The notes under the pieces were generated by a model that saw only the letters and a program-made list of their open reading frames with translations, was not told the DNA's origin and did not search any database. Below, in pieces: positions 1-5,439 of a stretch of 5,439 bases of DNA. Origin of the DNA: Spongiibacteraceae bacterium (GTDB taxonomy: Bacteria > Pseudomonadota > Gammaproteobacteria > Pseudomonadales > PIVM01); NCBI GenBank assembly GCA_030618505.1, contig JAUXDF010000236.1, positions 1 to 5,439 on the forward strand, in the 5' to 3' direction. Within the stretch, counting starts at the first letter, position 1. Each line of letters starts with the position of its first letter. A program made the position numbers and the translations under genes.

Positions 1-1631
1 TGCACCAGGCTATCAGCGGTATTGCGCACAGCAATCAGCTCCTCAAACTTGCGATCTTCATCGGCATGCGCTTCCGCCTCTCTTACCATGCTATCGATCT
101 CGTCATCGGAGAGACCGGAATTAGCCGTAATGCGAATAGACTGCTCTTTGCCCGAGGCTTTGTCCTTGGCAGAAACGTGTAAAATACCGTTAGCATCAAT
201 ATCAAAGGTCACTTCGATTTGCGGCATGCCACGTACAGCCGGGGGAATATCAGCCAGATCAAAACGTCCCAAGGACTTATTCTGTTGCGCCTGCTTTCGC
301 TCACCCTGGACAACATGGATGGTTACTGCTGTCTGGTTATCTTCAGCAGTGGAGAAAATCTGCGACTTTTTGGTCGGGATAGTGGTGTTCTTATCAATTA
401 ACGAAGTTGAGACACCACCCATCGTTTCGATGCCCAAAGTCAGCGGAGTCACATCCAACAACAATACGTCTTTAACATCACCCGACAGTACCGCCCCTTG
501 AATCGCCGCACCCATCGCTACCGCCTCATCAGGGTTAACATCCTTGCGAGGCTCCTTGCCGAAAAACTCACTAACCAATTTCTGCACCAGCGGCATACGC
601 GACTGACCACCAACGAGAATAACTTCTTCGATCTCAGAGGCTGACAGATCAGCATCTTTTAGAGCTATTTTCACCGGATTCAGCGAATTAACCACCAGGT
701 CTTCAACCAGAGACTCCATCTTGGCGCGGGTCAGCTTAACCACCAAATGCTTGGGGCCTGAGGCATCAGCGGTAATGTAGGGCAAATTCACTTCAGTCTG
801 CTGGCTGGATGAAAGCTCAATTTTGGCTTTTTCCGCCGCTTCTTTTAAGCGCTGCATCGCCAACGGATCACCTTTCAGGTCGATACCACTTTCCTTTTTA
901 AACTCTCCGGACAAAAATTCGATAAGACGCATATCAAAATCTTCACCACCGAGAAAAGTATCACCATTGGTGGATAACACTTCAAACTGATGCTCACCGT
1001 CTACTTCGGCAATTTCAATAATGGAGATATCAAAAGTACCACCACCGAGGTCATAGACCGCGATGGTATGATCACCTCGGCTCTTATCCATACCGTAAGC
1101 CAGAGCAGCAGCCGTAGGCTCATTGATAATACGCTTAACTTCCAGACCGGCGATACGACCTGCATCCTTGGTAGCCTGACGCTGGGAATCATTAAAATAG
1201 GCTGGCACGGTAATAACTGCCTCAGTCACCTCTTCGCCCAGATAGTCCTCTGCGGTTTTCTTCATCTTTTTCAAAATGTCCGCTGACACCTGCGGGGGCG
1301 CCATTTTCTCACCCTTGGCTTCAACCCAGGCATCACCATTTTCTGCTTCAACGATGGTATAAGGCACCATGGAGATATCTTTTTGAACCACCTTGTCTTT
1401 AAAACGACGACCAATCAGACGCTTAACCGCATAGACTGTATTGGTCGGGTTAGTCACCGCCTGGCGCTTGGCAGACTGGCCCACCAATACTTCACCGTCA
1501 TCCGTATAGGCAATAATGGATGGCGTGGTACGCCCACCCTCTGCATTTTCAATAACCTTTACCTGATCACCATCAAGTACAGCAACACAGGAGTTTGTTG
1601 TACCCAAATCAATACCAATAATCTTCGCCAT
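1..1631 (-). CDS. dnaK: Hsp70 chaperone DnaK, N-terminal 543 residues, 3' end outside window
   Basis: DnaK is the cytoplasmic Hsp70: it binds exposed hydrophobic peptide segments and releases them in an ATP cycle driven by DnaJ and GrpE. The reading frame starts with ATG at 1631 and stays open to the left edge. Visible are phosphate-1 motif IGIDLGTTNS (residues 5-14), phosphate-2 motif DLGGGTFD (194-201, with the autophosphorylated threonine at 199), the adenosine motif VGGQSRMP (340-347), and the interdomain linker VLLLD (389-393), followed by the beta substrate-binding domain and the first lid helices. Numbering at the linker equals E. coli DnaK, so there are no net indels before it. The N-terminal insertion typical of Gram-negative DnaK (about residues 75-100) is present. 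Roughly the last 100 residues of the lid and tail lie outside. It follows grpE on the same strand after a 108-nt gap with its own possible promoter. Identification is secure. Confidence 0.98.
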   Translation of the reverse strand, partial: MAKIIGIDLGTTNSCVAVLDGDQVKVIENAEGGRTTPSIIAYTDDGEVLVGQSAKRQAVTNPTNTVYAVKRLIGRRFKDKVVQKDISMVPYTIVEAENGDAWVEAKGEKMAPPQVSADILKKMKKTAEDYLGEEVTEAVITVPAYFNDSQRQATKDAGRIAGLEVKRIINEPTAAALAYGMDKSRGDHTIAVYDLGGGTFDISIIEIAEVDGEHQFEVLSTNGDTFLGGEDFDMRLIEFLSGEFKKESGIDLKGDPLAMQRLKEAAEKAKIELSSSQQTEVNLPYITADASGPKHLVVKLTRAKMESLVEDLVVNSLNPVKIALKDADLSASEIEEVILVGGQSRMPLVQKLVSEFFGKEPRKDVNPDEAVAMGAAIQGAVLSGDVKDVLLLDVTPLTLGIETMGGVSTSLIDKNTTIPTKKSQIFSTAEDNQTAVTIHVVQGERKQAQQNKSLGRFDLADIPPAVRGMPQIEVTFDIDANGILHVSAKDKASGKEQSIRITANSGLSDDEIDSMVREAEAHADEDRKFEELIAVRNTADSLV

Positions 1632-1637
1632 TCTTTC

Positions 1638-1642
1638 TCTCC
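1638..1642 (-). promoter_or_regulatory. dnaK ribosome binding site
   Basis: GGAGA on the minus strand lies 6 nt before the dnaK ATG. This is good spacing, and together with the conserved MAKIIGIDLG beginning it fixes the start. Confidence 0.8.
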
Positions 1643-1657
1643 AAACTTTATATCGGC

Positions 1658-1679
1658 CAGGCTATGTTATAACAGCCTG
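1658..1679 (-). promoter_or_regulatory. Imperfect hairpin in the grpE-dnaK intergenic RNA, just before the dnaK RBS
   Basis: On the minus strand the arms CAGGCT and AGCCTG (6 bp, perfect) enclose the small palindrome GTTATAAC plus a 2-nt bulge. The hairpin ends 15 nt before the Shine-Dalgarno of dnaK. There is no U-run after it, so it is not an intrinsic terminator. It does not match CIRCE, which has 9-bp arms and a 9-nt spacer. It could be a processing or mRNA-stability structure between the two cistrons, an operator, or chance. Only the inverted repeat is observed; function is inference. Confidence 0.4.
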
Positions 1680-1702
1680 ATCATTTCAATTTCTGAAACT
1701 TA

Positions 1703-1730
1703 ATATTGGCGCTCTGCGGCCAATTTCAAG
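1703..1730 (-). promoter_or_regulatory. Putative sigma-32 promoter for dnaK in the grpE-dnaK gap
   Basis: Reading the minus strand, a -35 box CTTGAA (1730-1725) is followed after exactly 14 nt by GCCAATAT (1710-1703). The latter matches 5 of the 7 defined bases of the sigma-32 -10 consensus CCCCATNT. The 14-nt spacer is the same as in the strong promoter before grpE. It starts 9 nt after the grpE stop and would let dnaK be transcribed in excess of grpE. A 6-bp inverted repeat, ATTGGC/GCCAAT, lies between and partly over the two boxes. The -10 is imperfect, so this is a moderate call. Confidence 0.5.
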
Positions 1731-1739
1731 TACTTTAAC

Positions 1740-2366
1740 TTATGCGCTCTCATCTATTTTTGCGGCAGGCTTTGAAATAACCACCATCGCCGCCCGAATC
1801 AGGCGACCATTCAGCGTAAAACCTTTCTGCATTACATTGAGCACAGTGTTGGGTTCGGCATCAGGTGCCTCGATCATTGACATTGCTTCATGCAGCTGCG
1901 GATCAAAGGGCTCGCCCACTGGATCCTGCTGCTCAATATTGAAGCGTTTCAAGACATCAAGGAAAGATTTACGTGTCAGTTCAACACCTTCAACAAACGC
2001 TGTTACCTGCTCGTTTTGTCGATCAACAGAATCCAGGGCTCGCTCAAGATTATCAACCACCGGCAATAGCTCAGCACTGAACTTGTCCAAAGCAAACTTG
2101 TGGGCGTTTTCAACGTCTTTATCTGAGCGCCTTCTGATGTTTTGTGACTCAGCCTGAGCTCTAAGCGCCTGATCTTTCAGATCAGCGACCTGAGCCTGTG
2201 CTTGCTCCAGCTGTTCTTTTAATACATCCAGCTCGGAGGGACCTGCATCCGAGTAATCTCCAGATGACTCAGCGGGCTTTTCCGCTTGGCCGGAGGCCTC
2301 GACAGCAGGGCTTGCTTCCGCCGCAGTCTCGTCAAGCTCTACTTCATTTTGTTCGTCTTTTGCCAC
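1740..2366 (-). CDS. grpE: Nucleotide exchange factor GrpE, 208 aa, GTG start
   Basis: GrpE is the cytoplasmic homodimeric partner of DnaK; it opens the ATPase domain to exchange ADP for ATP and works as a thermosensor. The N-terminus to about residue 43 is acidic, Ala/Glu-rich and probably disordered. A long heptad-bearing coiled coil follows (about 45-130, including NIRRRSDKDVENAHKFA at 76-92). The C-terminal beta domain contains EPFDPQLHEAMSM (152-164) and KGFTLNGRLIRAAMVVISK (181-199), the family signature region. The frame stays open upstream to another GTG at 2387, which would add seven residues (MVKRRLD). The GTG at 2366 is preferred because GGAG sits 7 nt before it, the protein then begins MAKDEQ as GrpE proteins often do, and the upstream GTG has no Shine-Dalgarno. 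It lies downstream of a near-consensus sigma-32 promoter and 108 nt before dnaK. Family call is secure; the start is likely. Confidence 0.96.
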   Translation of the reverse strand: MAKDEQNEVELDETAAEASPAVEASGQAEKPAESSGDYSDAGPSELDVLKEQLEQAQAQVADLKDQALRAQAESQNIRRRSDKDVENAHKFALDKFSAELLPVVDNLERALDSVDRQNEQVTAFVEGVELTRKSFLDVLKRFNIEQQDPVGEPFDPQLHEAMSMIEAPDAEPNTVLNVMQKGFTLNGRLIRAAMVVISKPAAKIDESA

Positions 2367-2373
2367 ATCCAAT

Positions 2374-2377
2374 CTCC
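2374..2377 (-). promoter_or_regulatory. grpE ribosome binding site that decides the start
   Basis: GGAG on the minus strand with a 7-nt spacer to GTG at 2366-2364. No comparable motif precedes the in-frame GTG at 2387, so this site supports the shorter 208-residue GrpE. Confidence 0.7.
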
Positions 2378-2456
2378 GTTTTACCACTCGATGGTTATGC
2401 AGGGAAGCTCACGCCAAAATTAGAGGAGCAGTCCCATTAAATGCAAAGCAGAATCC

Positions 2457-2487
2457 TATATGGGGCCATCTCCTGCTTATTCAAGGG
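2457..2487 (-). promoter_or_regulatory. Sigma-32 heat-shock promoter of grpE(-dnaK)
   Basis: On the minus strand the -35 element CCCTTGAA (2487-2480) and the -10 element CCCCATATA (2465-2457) are separated by 14 nt. Both cores match the RpoH consensus (CCCTTGAA, then CCCCATNT after about 13-15 nt) without mismatch; only the outer T-rich part of the extended -35 differs. Transcription should begin near 2450, giving a leader of about 84 nt before the grpE GTG. It lies in the hrcA-grpE gap, so grpE and dnaK can be induced independently of hrcA. Confidence 0.88.
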
Positions 2488-2490
2488 AAT

Positions 2491-2517
2491 TAAAAGGAAA
2501 ACAGTCATGCTGTTCTC
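2491..2517 (-). terminator. Weak intrinsic-terminator-like hairpin at the end of hrcA
   Basis: Minus-strand arms GAGAACAG (starting inside the hrcA TGA) and CTGTTTTC can form 8 pairs, one of them G-U, around a 5-nt loop. They are followed by CTTTT. The stem is AT-rich and the U-run short, so termination would be partial at best. It sits just upstream of the sigma-32 -35 box and could limit read-through from hrcA into grpE. Confidence 0.4.
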
Positions 2518-3595
2518 AGCTGCGCTCGTTTAAAGCCAGACTGAGCAACCTGGCGGTTAGGTCAACAATGGGAATCACGCGCTCATAGGCCATCCGCGTG
2601 GGCCCAATTACCCCTAACACGCCTACCGACCGACCGCCCGAATGATAAGGGGCGGTAATCACACTGTAGTCATCCAGCACCTCATAGCCTGCCTCCTCGC
2701 CGATATAAATCTGCACGCCGTCGGCCTCAATACAACGATCCATCAGGTGCAGCAAATCTTTTTTGTGCTGAAAGGCATCAAACAGATCCTTTAGCCCCGG
2801 CATGCTATCGGGCTCGGCGGTTTCGAGCAGATTTGCCTGCCCGCTCACCACGCAGTCGTTTTGCCCAGCCCCTTCAAAAGCCTGGCTCGCCACATCCATG
2901 GCCGTACGCATTAAATGATCGATCCTGTCCTTGTCCGAGTGCATACCCTGCAAAATACTACTTTTGACCTGACTCAGTGGCTGACCCGCATAGCGCTTAT
3001 TGATCAGCTCCGCGGCGAGCTCAAGCTCTTTACGGCTATAAATCCGCTGGGTGTGAATAATGCGATTTTGCACCTCCTGCTCATTAAGCACCAGTATTAC
3101 CAGCACTCTGGAGCCACTCAAGGGTAGAAACTCCACCTGACGAAACTGCACTACCTCGCACTTTGGCAGTGTCACCAGGCAAGCCTGACTGGTGAGAGAA
3201 GACAACAAGTTGGAGGTCATTTCCATTAACTCGATAGGGGACATATCAGCACTGATGCGCGACTGAAAGGCGGACAACTTCCCATCCAGCACAGGCTCCA
3301 CGGTCAACAGGCTATCAACAAACAAACGATAAGCCTGGGGTGTCGGCACCCTTCCTGCGGAGGTATGAGGGGAAATAATATAGCCATGAGCCTCCAAATC
3401 AGCCATGACGTTACGTACTGTTGCCGAGCTCAGAGACAAACCACAGTTTTGCGCCAGGGTTTTTGAGCCCACTGGCTGACCATCGCGGATATAACTCTCG
3501 ACCAGATATTTAAGCAGCTGCTGACTGCGATCAGACAAAAGCTCCTGACCGACTTCCGGTTTAATAGGCACTGATTTAATAAATGACGGTTTCAT
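2516..3595 (-). CDS. hrcA: Heat-inducible transcription repressor HrcA, 359 aa
   Basis: HrcA is a dimeric repressor that binds the CIRCE operator in front of class I heat-shock genes and depends on GroEL for its active form. The N-terminal winged helix-turn-helix spans about residues 22-95: SDRSQQLLKYLVESYIRDGQ (21-40), the recognition region SSATVRNVM (56-64), and the wing TSAGRVPT (78-85). The middle and C-terminal parts form the GAF-like and dimerisation region, with YHSGGRSVGVLGVIGPTRM ending at about 335. Length is slightly above the usual 340-350 because of about 20 extra N-terminal residues rich in Pro and Lys. The ATG at 3595 has no clear Shine-Dalgarno; it lies 3 nt after the stop of a small leader ORF, which could supply ribosomes. 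No CIRCE element is seen anywhere in the window, so its target is probably elsewhere, such as groESL. The family call is firm; the exact start is less certain. Confidence 0.95.
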   Translation of the reverse strand: MKPSFIKSVPIKPEVGQELLSDRSQQLLKYLVESYIRDGQPVGSKTLAQNCGLSLSSATVRNVMADLEAHGYIISPHTSAGRVPTPQAYRLFVDSLLTVEPVLDGKLSAFQSRISADMSPIELMEMTSNLLSSLTSQACLVTLPKCEVVQFRQVEFLPLSGSRVLVILVLNEQEVQNRIIHTQRIYSRKELELAAELINKRYAGQPLSQVKSSILQGMHSDKDRIDHLMRTAMDVASQAFEGAGQNDCVVSGQANLLETAEPDSMPGLKDLFDAFQHKKDLLHLMDRCIEADGVQIYIGEEAGYEVLDDYSVITAPYHSGGRSVGVLGVIGPTRMAYERVIPIVDLTARLLSLALNERS

Positions 3596-3598
3596 AGC

Positions 3599-3634
3599 TT
3601 AGTCAATCAGGGCAAAGTTTTGTTTTTCAAGCAT
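3599..3634 (-). CDS. Possible 11-residue leader ORF upstream of hrcA
   Basis: On the minus strand, ATG at 3634 is preceded by a strong Shine-Dalgarno GGAGGG (3643-3638) and opens a short ORF encoding MLEKQNFALID. It ends with TAA only 3 nt before the hrcA ATG. This geometry (strong site for a tiny ORF, none for hrcA, near-abutting stop and start) is what translational coupling looks like. The Shine-Dalgarno is rather close to the ATG (4 nt from GGAGG). The frame extends further upstream through a second ATG pair, but those lack a good site. The peptide has no recognised function and the ORF may be fortuitous. Confidence 0.33.
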   Translation of the reverse strand: MLEKQNFALID

Positions 3635-3641
3635 TTGCCCT
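3609..3641 (-). promoter_or_regulatory. Perfect 8-bp inverted repeat forming a hairpin in the hrcA leader
   Basis: AGGGCAAA and TTTGCCCT are perfect complements separated by 17 nt. In the hrcA transcript the 5' arm covers most of the leader ORF's Shine-Dalgarno and the A of its ATG, and the 3' arm ends 13 nt before the hrcA start. When folded, the stem would block ribosome entry at the leader ORF and crowd the hrcA start. It could be a translational switch (temperature or ribosome dependent), a DNA operator for a dimeric regulator, or both. The repeat is observed; the function is inference. Confidence 0.45.
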
Positions 3642-3697
3642 CCAAAGCCAGGCATCATTTTCGAAAACCTGTGATCGTTTATTTCATTCGGGCGACA

Positions 3698-3715
3698 TCG
3701 GCTATAAAATGCCGA
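3698..3715 (+). promoter_or_regulatory. Putative recN -10 box inside a small palindrome
   Basis: TATAAA at 3703-3708 matches the sigma-70 -10 consensus at 5 of 6 positions and lies about 42 nt before the recN start. No good -35 hexamer is found at 16-18 nt spacing, which suggests an activator-dependent or weak promoter. The box sits in the spacer of a perfect 5-bp inverted repeat, TCGGC/GCCGA, which could be a repressor site or chance. No CTGT-N8-ACAG LexA box overlaps it. Confidence 0.45.
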
Positions 3716-3733
3716 CAGACACAACAAAATTTC

Positions 3734-3738
3734 AGGAG
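3734..3738 (+). promoter_or_regulatory. recN ribosome binding site
   Basis: AGGAG lies 11 nt before the GTG at 3750. The spacing is longer than ideal, but no better start is available and the resulting N-terminus MLSHLSISNF is typical of RecN. Confidence 0.6.
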
Positions 3739-3749
3739 TACATCTAAGC

Positions 3750-5420
3750 GTGCTAAGCCACCTCAGTATCAGTAACTTCACCATAGCCGAGCAGGTTGAG
3801 CTGGAATTCCAAAACGGTATGACGGTGATCACCGGTGAGACCGGGGCGGGCAAATCAATCTCACTAGATGCACTTGCGCTGGCGCTAGGTGATCGCGCCG
3901 ACAGCAAGATTGTCAGACAAGGCACACAAAAGGCAGAGATTCACGCCAGCTTTGACATCACGGAACTGGCGCAGGCAAAAAAATGGCTGCAGCAAAAAGA
4001 GCTGGACTGCGATGATGAGTGCCTGCTTCGCCGTGTTATTACCCGCGAGGGCCGATCTCGCGCCTACATTAATGGCAAACCCTCCACTCTGCAGGATCTA
4101 AGCGCACTCGGGGAAATGCTGATTGATATCCATAGCCAGCATGAGCACCAGTCGCTACTCAAAAAAGACACCCATCGCAGCCTGCTTGACGCCTACGCCG
4201 GGGCCGGCACCCTGGCCAGCCAACTGCAACAGGCCAGTAAAAACTGGCAGCACTGTGATACGCAGCTTTCAACACTGCGCAGCAACAGCGAGGAGCAAAA
4301 CGCCCGCGCCCAACTGCTTGCTTACCAGGCTCAAGAACTGGACGAGCTTCAACTCGGCGACAATGAACTCGAAGCACTCGAGCAAGAGCAAAAAAACCTG
4401 GCCAATGCTGACAAAATTATTGCCGACTCACAACTTGCACTGACGCTTCTCAGCAACTCGCAAGCAAACGGTATTATCGAAACACTTCACCGTGCCGAGG
4501 GTTTGCTAACAGAAATTGCCGATGAAAATAAACAGCTGCGTGAAGCGCAACAGCTGCTCAGCTCTGCCAAAATTCACTGCGATGAAGCCCTGCAGGAACT
4601 ACAACATCATATTGACAGCTTTGTAGCCAACCCCGAACGCTTACAAGAGGTTGAAAATAGACTCAGCAGTATTTACGACATTGCCCGCAAGCACAATGTC
4701 AGCGCGCAAAACCTGCCACAAACCCACAAGGCGCTGAAGGAGGAACTCAGCACTTTGCAGGGCAGCGATGAAAAAATCATTCAACTCGAAGAACAGCTGC
4801 AACAACTGGGAGAGGATTACCAAAAATTTGCCCAAGCACTCAGTAAAAAACGCAGCAGCGCCCGAAAAAAGCTCACCAAGGCAGTCACAGAACAACTCAA
4901 ACTGCTGGGCATGAACAACTGCCTATTTGAAATTGAATTGGACCAGGCCAAGGCTCGCCCATACTCTCCCCACGGTCAGGAAACAGTGGAATTTTTGATT
5001 GCCACCAACCCGGGGCAAATCCCCCAGGCACTGAATAAAATCGCCTCCGGTGGTGAGCTGTCCCGCATCAGCCTGGCGATTCAGGTGGTCACTGCAAAAA
5101 CCGGCGCCATACCCACTCTGGTGTTTGATGAAGTGGACGTAGGTATTGGTGGTGGCACCGCAGAAGTGGTTGGTAATTTACTGAGAAAACTCGGCAAGCA
5201 GACCCAGGTAATTTGTGTCACCCACCAAGCTCAGGTGGCATCAAAGGGTGACCAGCATTTTTTGGTGAGCAAGCGGGCAGAAAAAAACAGCACTCACACT
5301 CAGGTGGGAAATTTAACTACAGCGGGGAAGGTTGACGAAATTGCTCGCATGCTCGGCGGGATTGAAATCACCGAACGAACACTTGCCCACGCCAAAGAGA
5401 TGCTGGCTCTGGAAATATAA
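3750..5420 (+). CDS. recN: DNA repair protein RecN, SMC-like ATPase, 556 aa, GTG start
   Basis: RecN is a cytoplasmic, nucleoid-associated SMC-family ATPase that acts with RecA in repair of DNA double-strand breaks. The N-terminal ATPase half carries Walker A GETGAGKS (residues 29-36, catalytic Lys35) and LIDIHSQHEHQSLL (124-137), the conserved segment after Walker A. A Gln/Glu/Leu-rich coiled coil runs from about 155 to 385 with a break near 285-320, the short arm that distinguishes RecN from true SMC proteins. The C-terminal half has the ABC signature SGGELSRI (433-440), Walker B TLVFDEVD (456-463, catalytic Glu461), VGIGGG (464-469) and the switch histidine THQAQVA (His492). Length matches E. 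coli RecN (about 553), so it is complete and intact. It is divergent from hrcA across 154 nt and ends 19 nt before the window edge with no visible terminator. No LexA box was found upstream. Confidence 0.97.
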   Translation: MLSHLSISNFTIAEQVELEFQNGMTVITGETGAGKSISLDALALALGDRADSKIVRQGTQKAEIHASFDITELAQAKKWLQQKELDCDDECLLRRVITREGRSRAYINGKPSTLQDLSALGEMLIDIHSQHEHQSLLKKDTHRSLLDAYAGAGTLASQLQQASKNWQHCDTQLSTLRSNSEEQNARAQLLAYQAQELDELQLGDNELEALEQEQKNLANADKIIADSQLALTLLSNSQANGIIETLHRAEGLLTEIADENKQLREAQQLLSSAKIHCDEALQELQHHIDSFVANPERLQEVENRLSSIYDIARKHNVSAQNLPQTHKALKEELSTLQGSDEKIIQLEEQLQQLGEDYQKFAQALSKKRSSARKKLTKAVTEQLKLLGMNNCLFEIELDQAKARPYSPHGQETVEFLIATNPGQIPQALNKIASGGELSRISLAIQVVTAKTGAIPTLVFDEVDVGIGGGTAEVVGNLLRKLGKQTQVICVTHQAQVASKGDQHFLVSKRAEKNSTHTQVGNLTTAGKVDEIARMLGGIEITERTLAHAKEMLALEI

Positions 5421-5439
5421 AAACCAACGCAACTATTCA

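Noticed and set aside
22..501. Plus-strand ORFs across dnaK and grpE (for example 22-501, 990-1286, 1383-1703, 1837-2157)
   Set aside because: They lie opposite strongly conserved coding sequence or start inside it, have low-complexity or unrecognisable products, and lack convincing ribosome binding sites.
3669..3684. CTGT at 3669 as a LexA half-site
   Set aside because: The bases 8 nt further on are ATTT rather than ACAG, so the dyad is absent.
3690..3705. Minus-strand TGTCGCCC resembling the upstream part of a sigma-32 -35 element before hrcA
   Set aside because: The essential CTTGAA core is missing and no CCCCAT-like -10 follows at suitable spacing.
3748..3756. GCGTGCTAA at the recN start, 8 of 9 bases of a CIRCE right arm
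   Set aside because: The left-arm position 9 nt upstream (3730-3738) matches TTAGCACTC in only the first two bases, so it is a lone half-site and probably chance.
3599..3925. Minus-strand 108-codon ORF overlapping the start of recN
   Set aside because: Most of it is antisense to the conserved recN N-terminus and its protein resembles nothing known; only its last 11 codons, with their own Shine-Dalgarno, were kept as a possible leader ORF.
3889..4895. Additional ORFs inside recN on both strands (3889-4101, 4123-4443, 4159-4377, 4641-4895)
   Set aside because: They are frame shadows of an intact, fully recognisable RecN coding region.
1..5439. Possible novel defence system, mobile element, CRISPR array or RNA gene
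   Set aside because: All coding capacity is taken by four housekeeping genes in a familiar arrangement, and no direct-repeat arrays, terminal inverted repeats or tRNA-like folds were seen.

Overview
This window is a heat-shock chaperone locus of a gammaproteobacterium, next to a divergently transcribed DNA-repair gene. In + strand order it holds dnaK (minus strand, cut off by the left edge), grpE (minus), hrcA (minus) and recN (plus, complete). Transcription of the chaperone cluster therefore runs hrcA -> grpE -> dnaK, away from recN. The DnaK, GrpE and RecN sequences look gammaproteobacterial, and a grpE-dnaK cluster divergent from recN recalls Pseudomonas and its relatives. The extra hrcA gene and the balanced base composition suggest a marine lineage, for example around Cellvibrionales. 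The placement is inference from gene order and protein appearance; no search was run.

Layout: 1-1631 dnaK, first 543 codons, open throughout. 1632-1739 is the grpE-dnaK gap, with a sigma-32-like promoter, an imperfect hairpin and the dnaK ribosome binding site. 1740-2366 is grpE, for which a GTG start with a good Shine-Dalgarno is preferred over a longer reading. 2367-2515 holds the grpE leader, a near-consensus sigma-32 promoter and a weak terminator-like hairpin at the end of hrcA. 2516-3595 is hrcA. 3596-3749 is the divergent hrcA/recN control region, with a possible 11-codon leader ORF inside a perfect 8-bp hairpin on the hrcA side and a palindrome-flanked -10 box on the recN side. 3750-5420 is recN, complete. 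5421-5439 shows nothing recognisable.

How the parts work together: GrpE is the nucleotide exchange factor of DnaK, and both serve protein folding. HrcA is a repressor that normally acts at CIRCE operators, but no CIRCE is visible here. The local heat-shock signal is instead a strong sigma-32 promoter before grpE and a weaker one before dnaK. The likely design is sigma-32 control of grpE-dnaK, with HrcA encoded here but acting elsewhere, most plausibly at groESL. RecN is an SMC-like repair ATPase and appears to be a separate unit; no canonical LexA box is seen in front of it.

The genes are conventional. The least explained sequence is the hrcA leader (leader ORF, hairpin and missing hrcA Shine-Dalgarno), which could be a translational control device. 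No mobile element, CRISPR array, tRNA or rRNA was seen.
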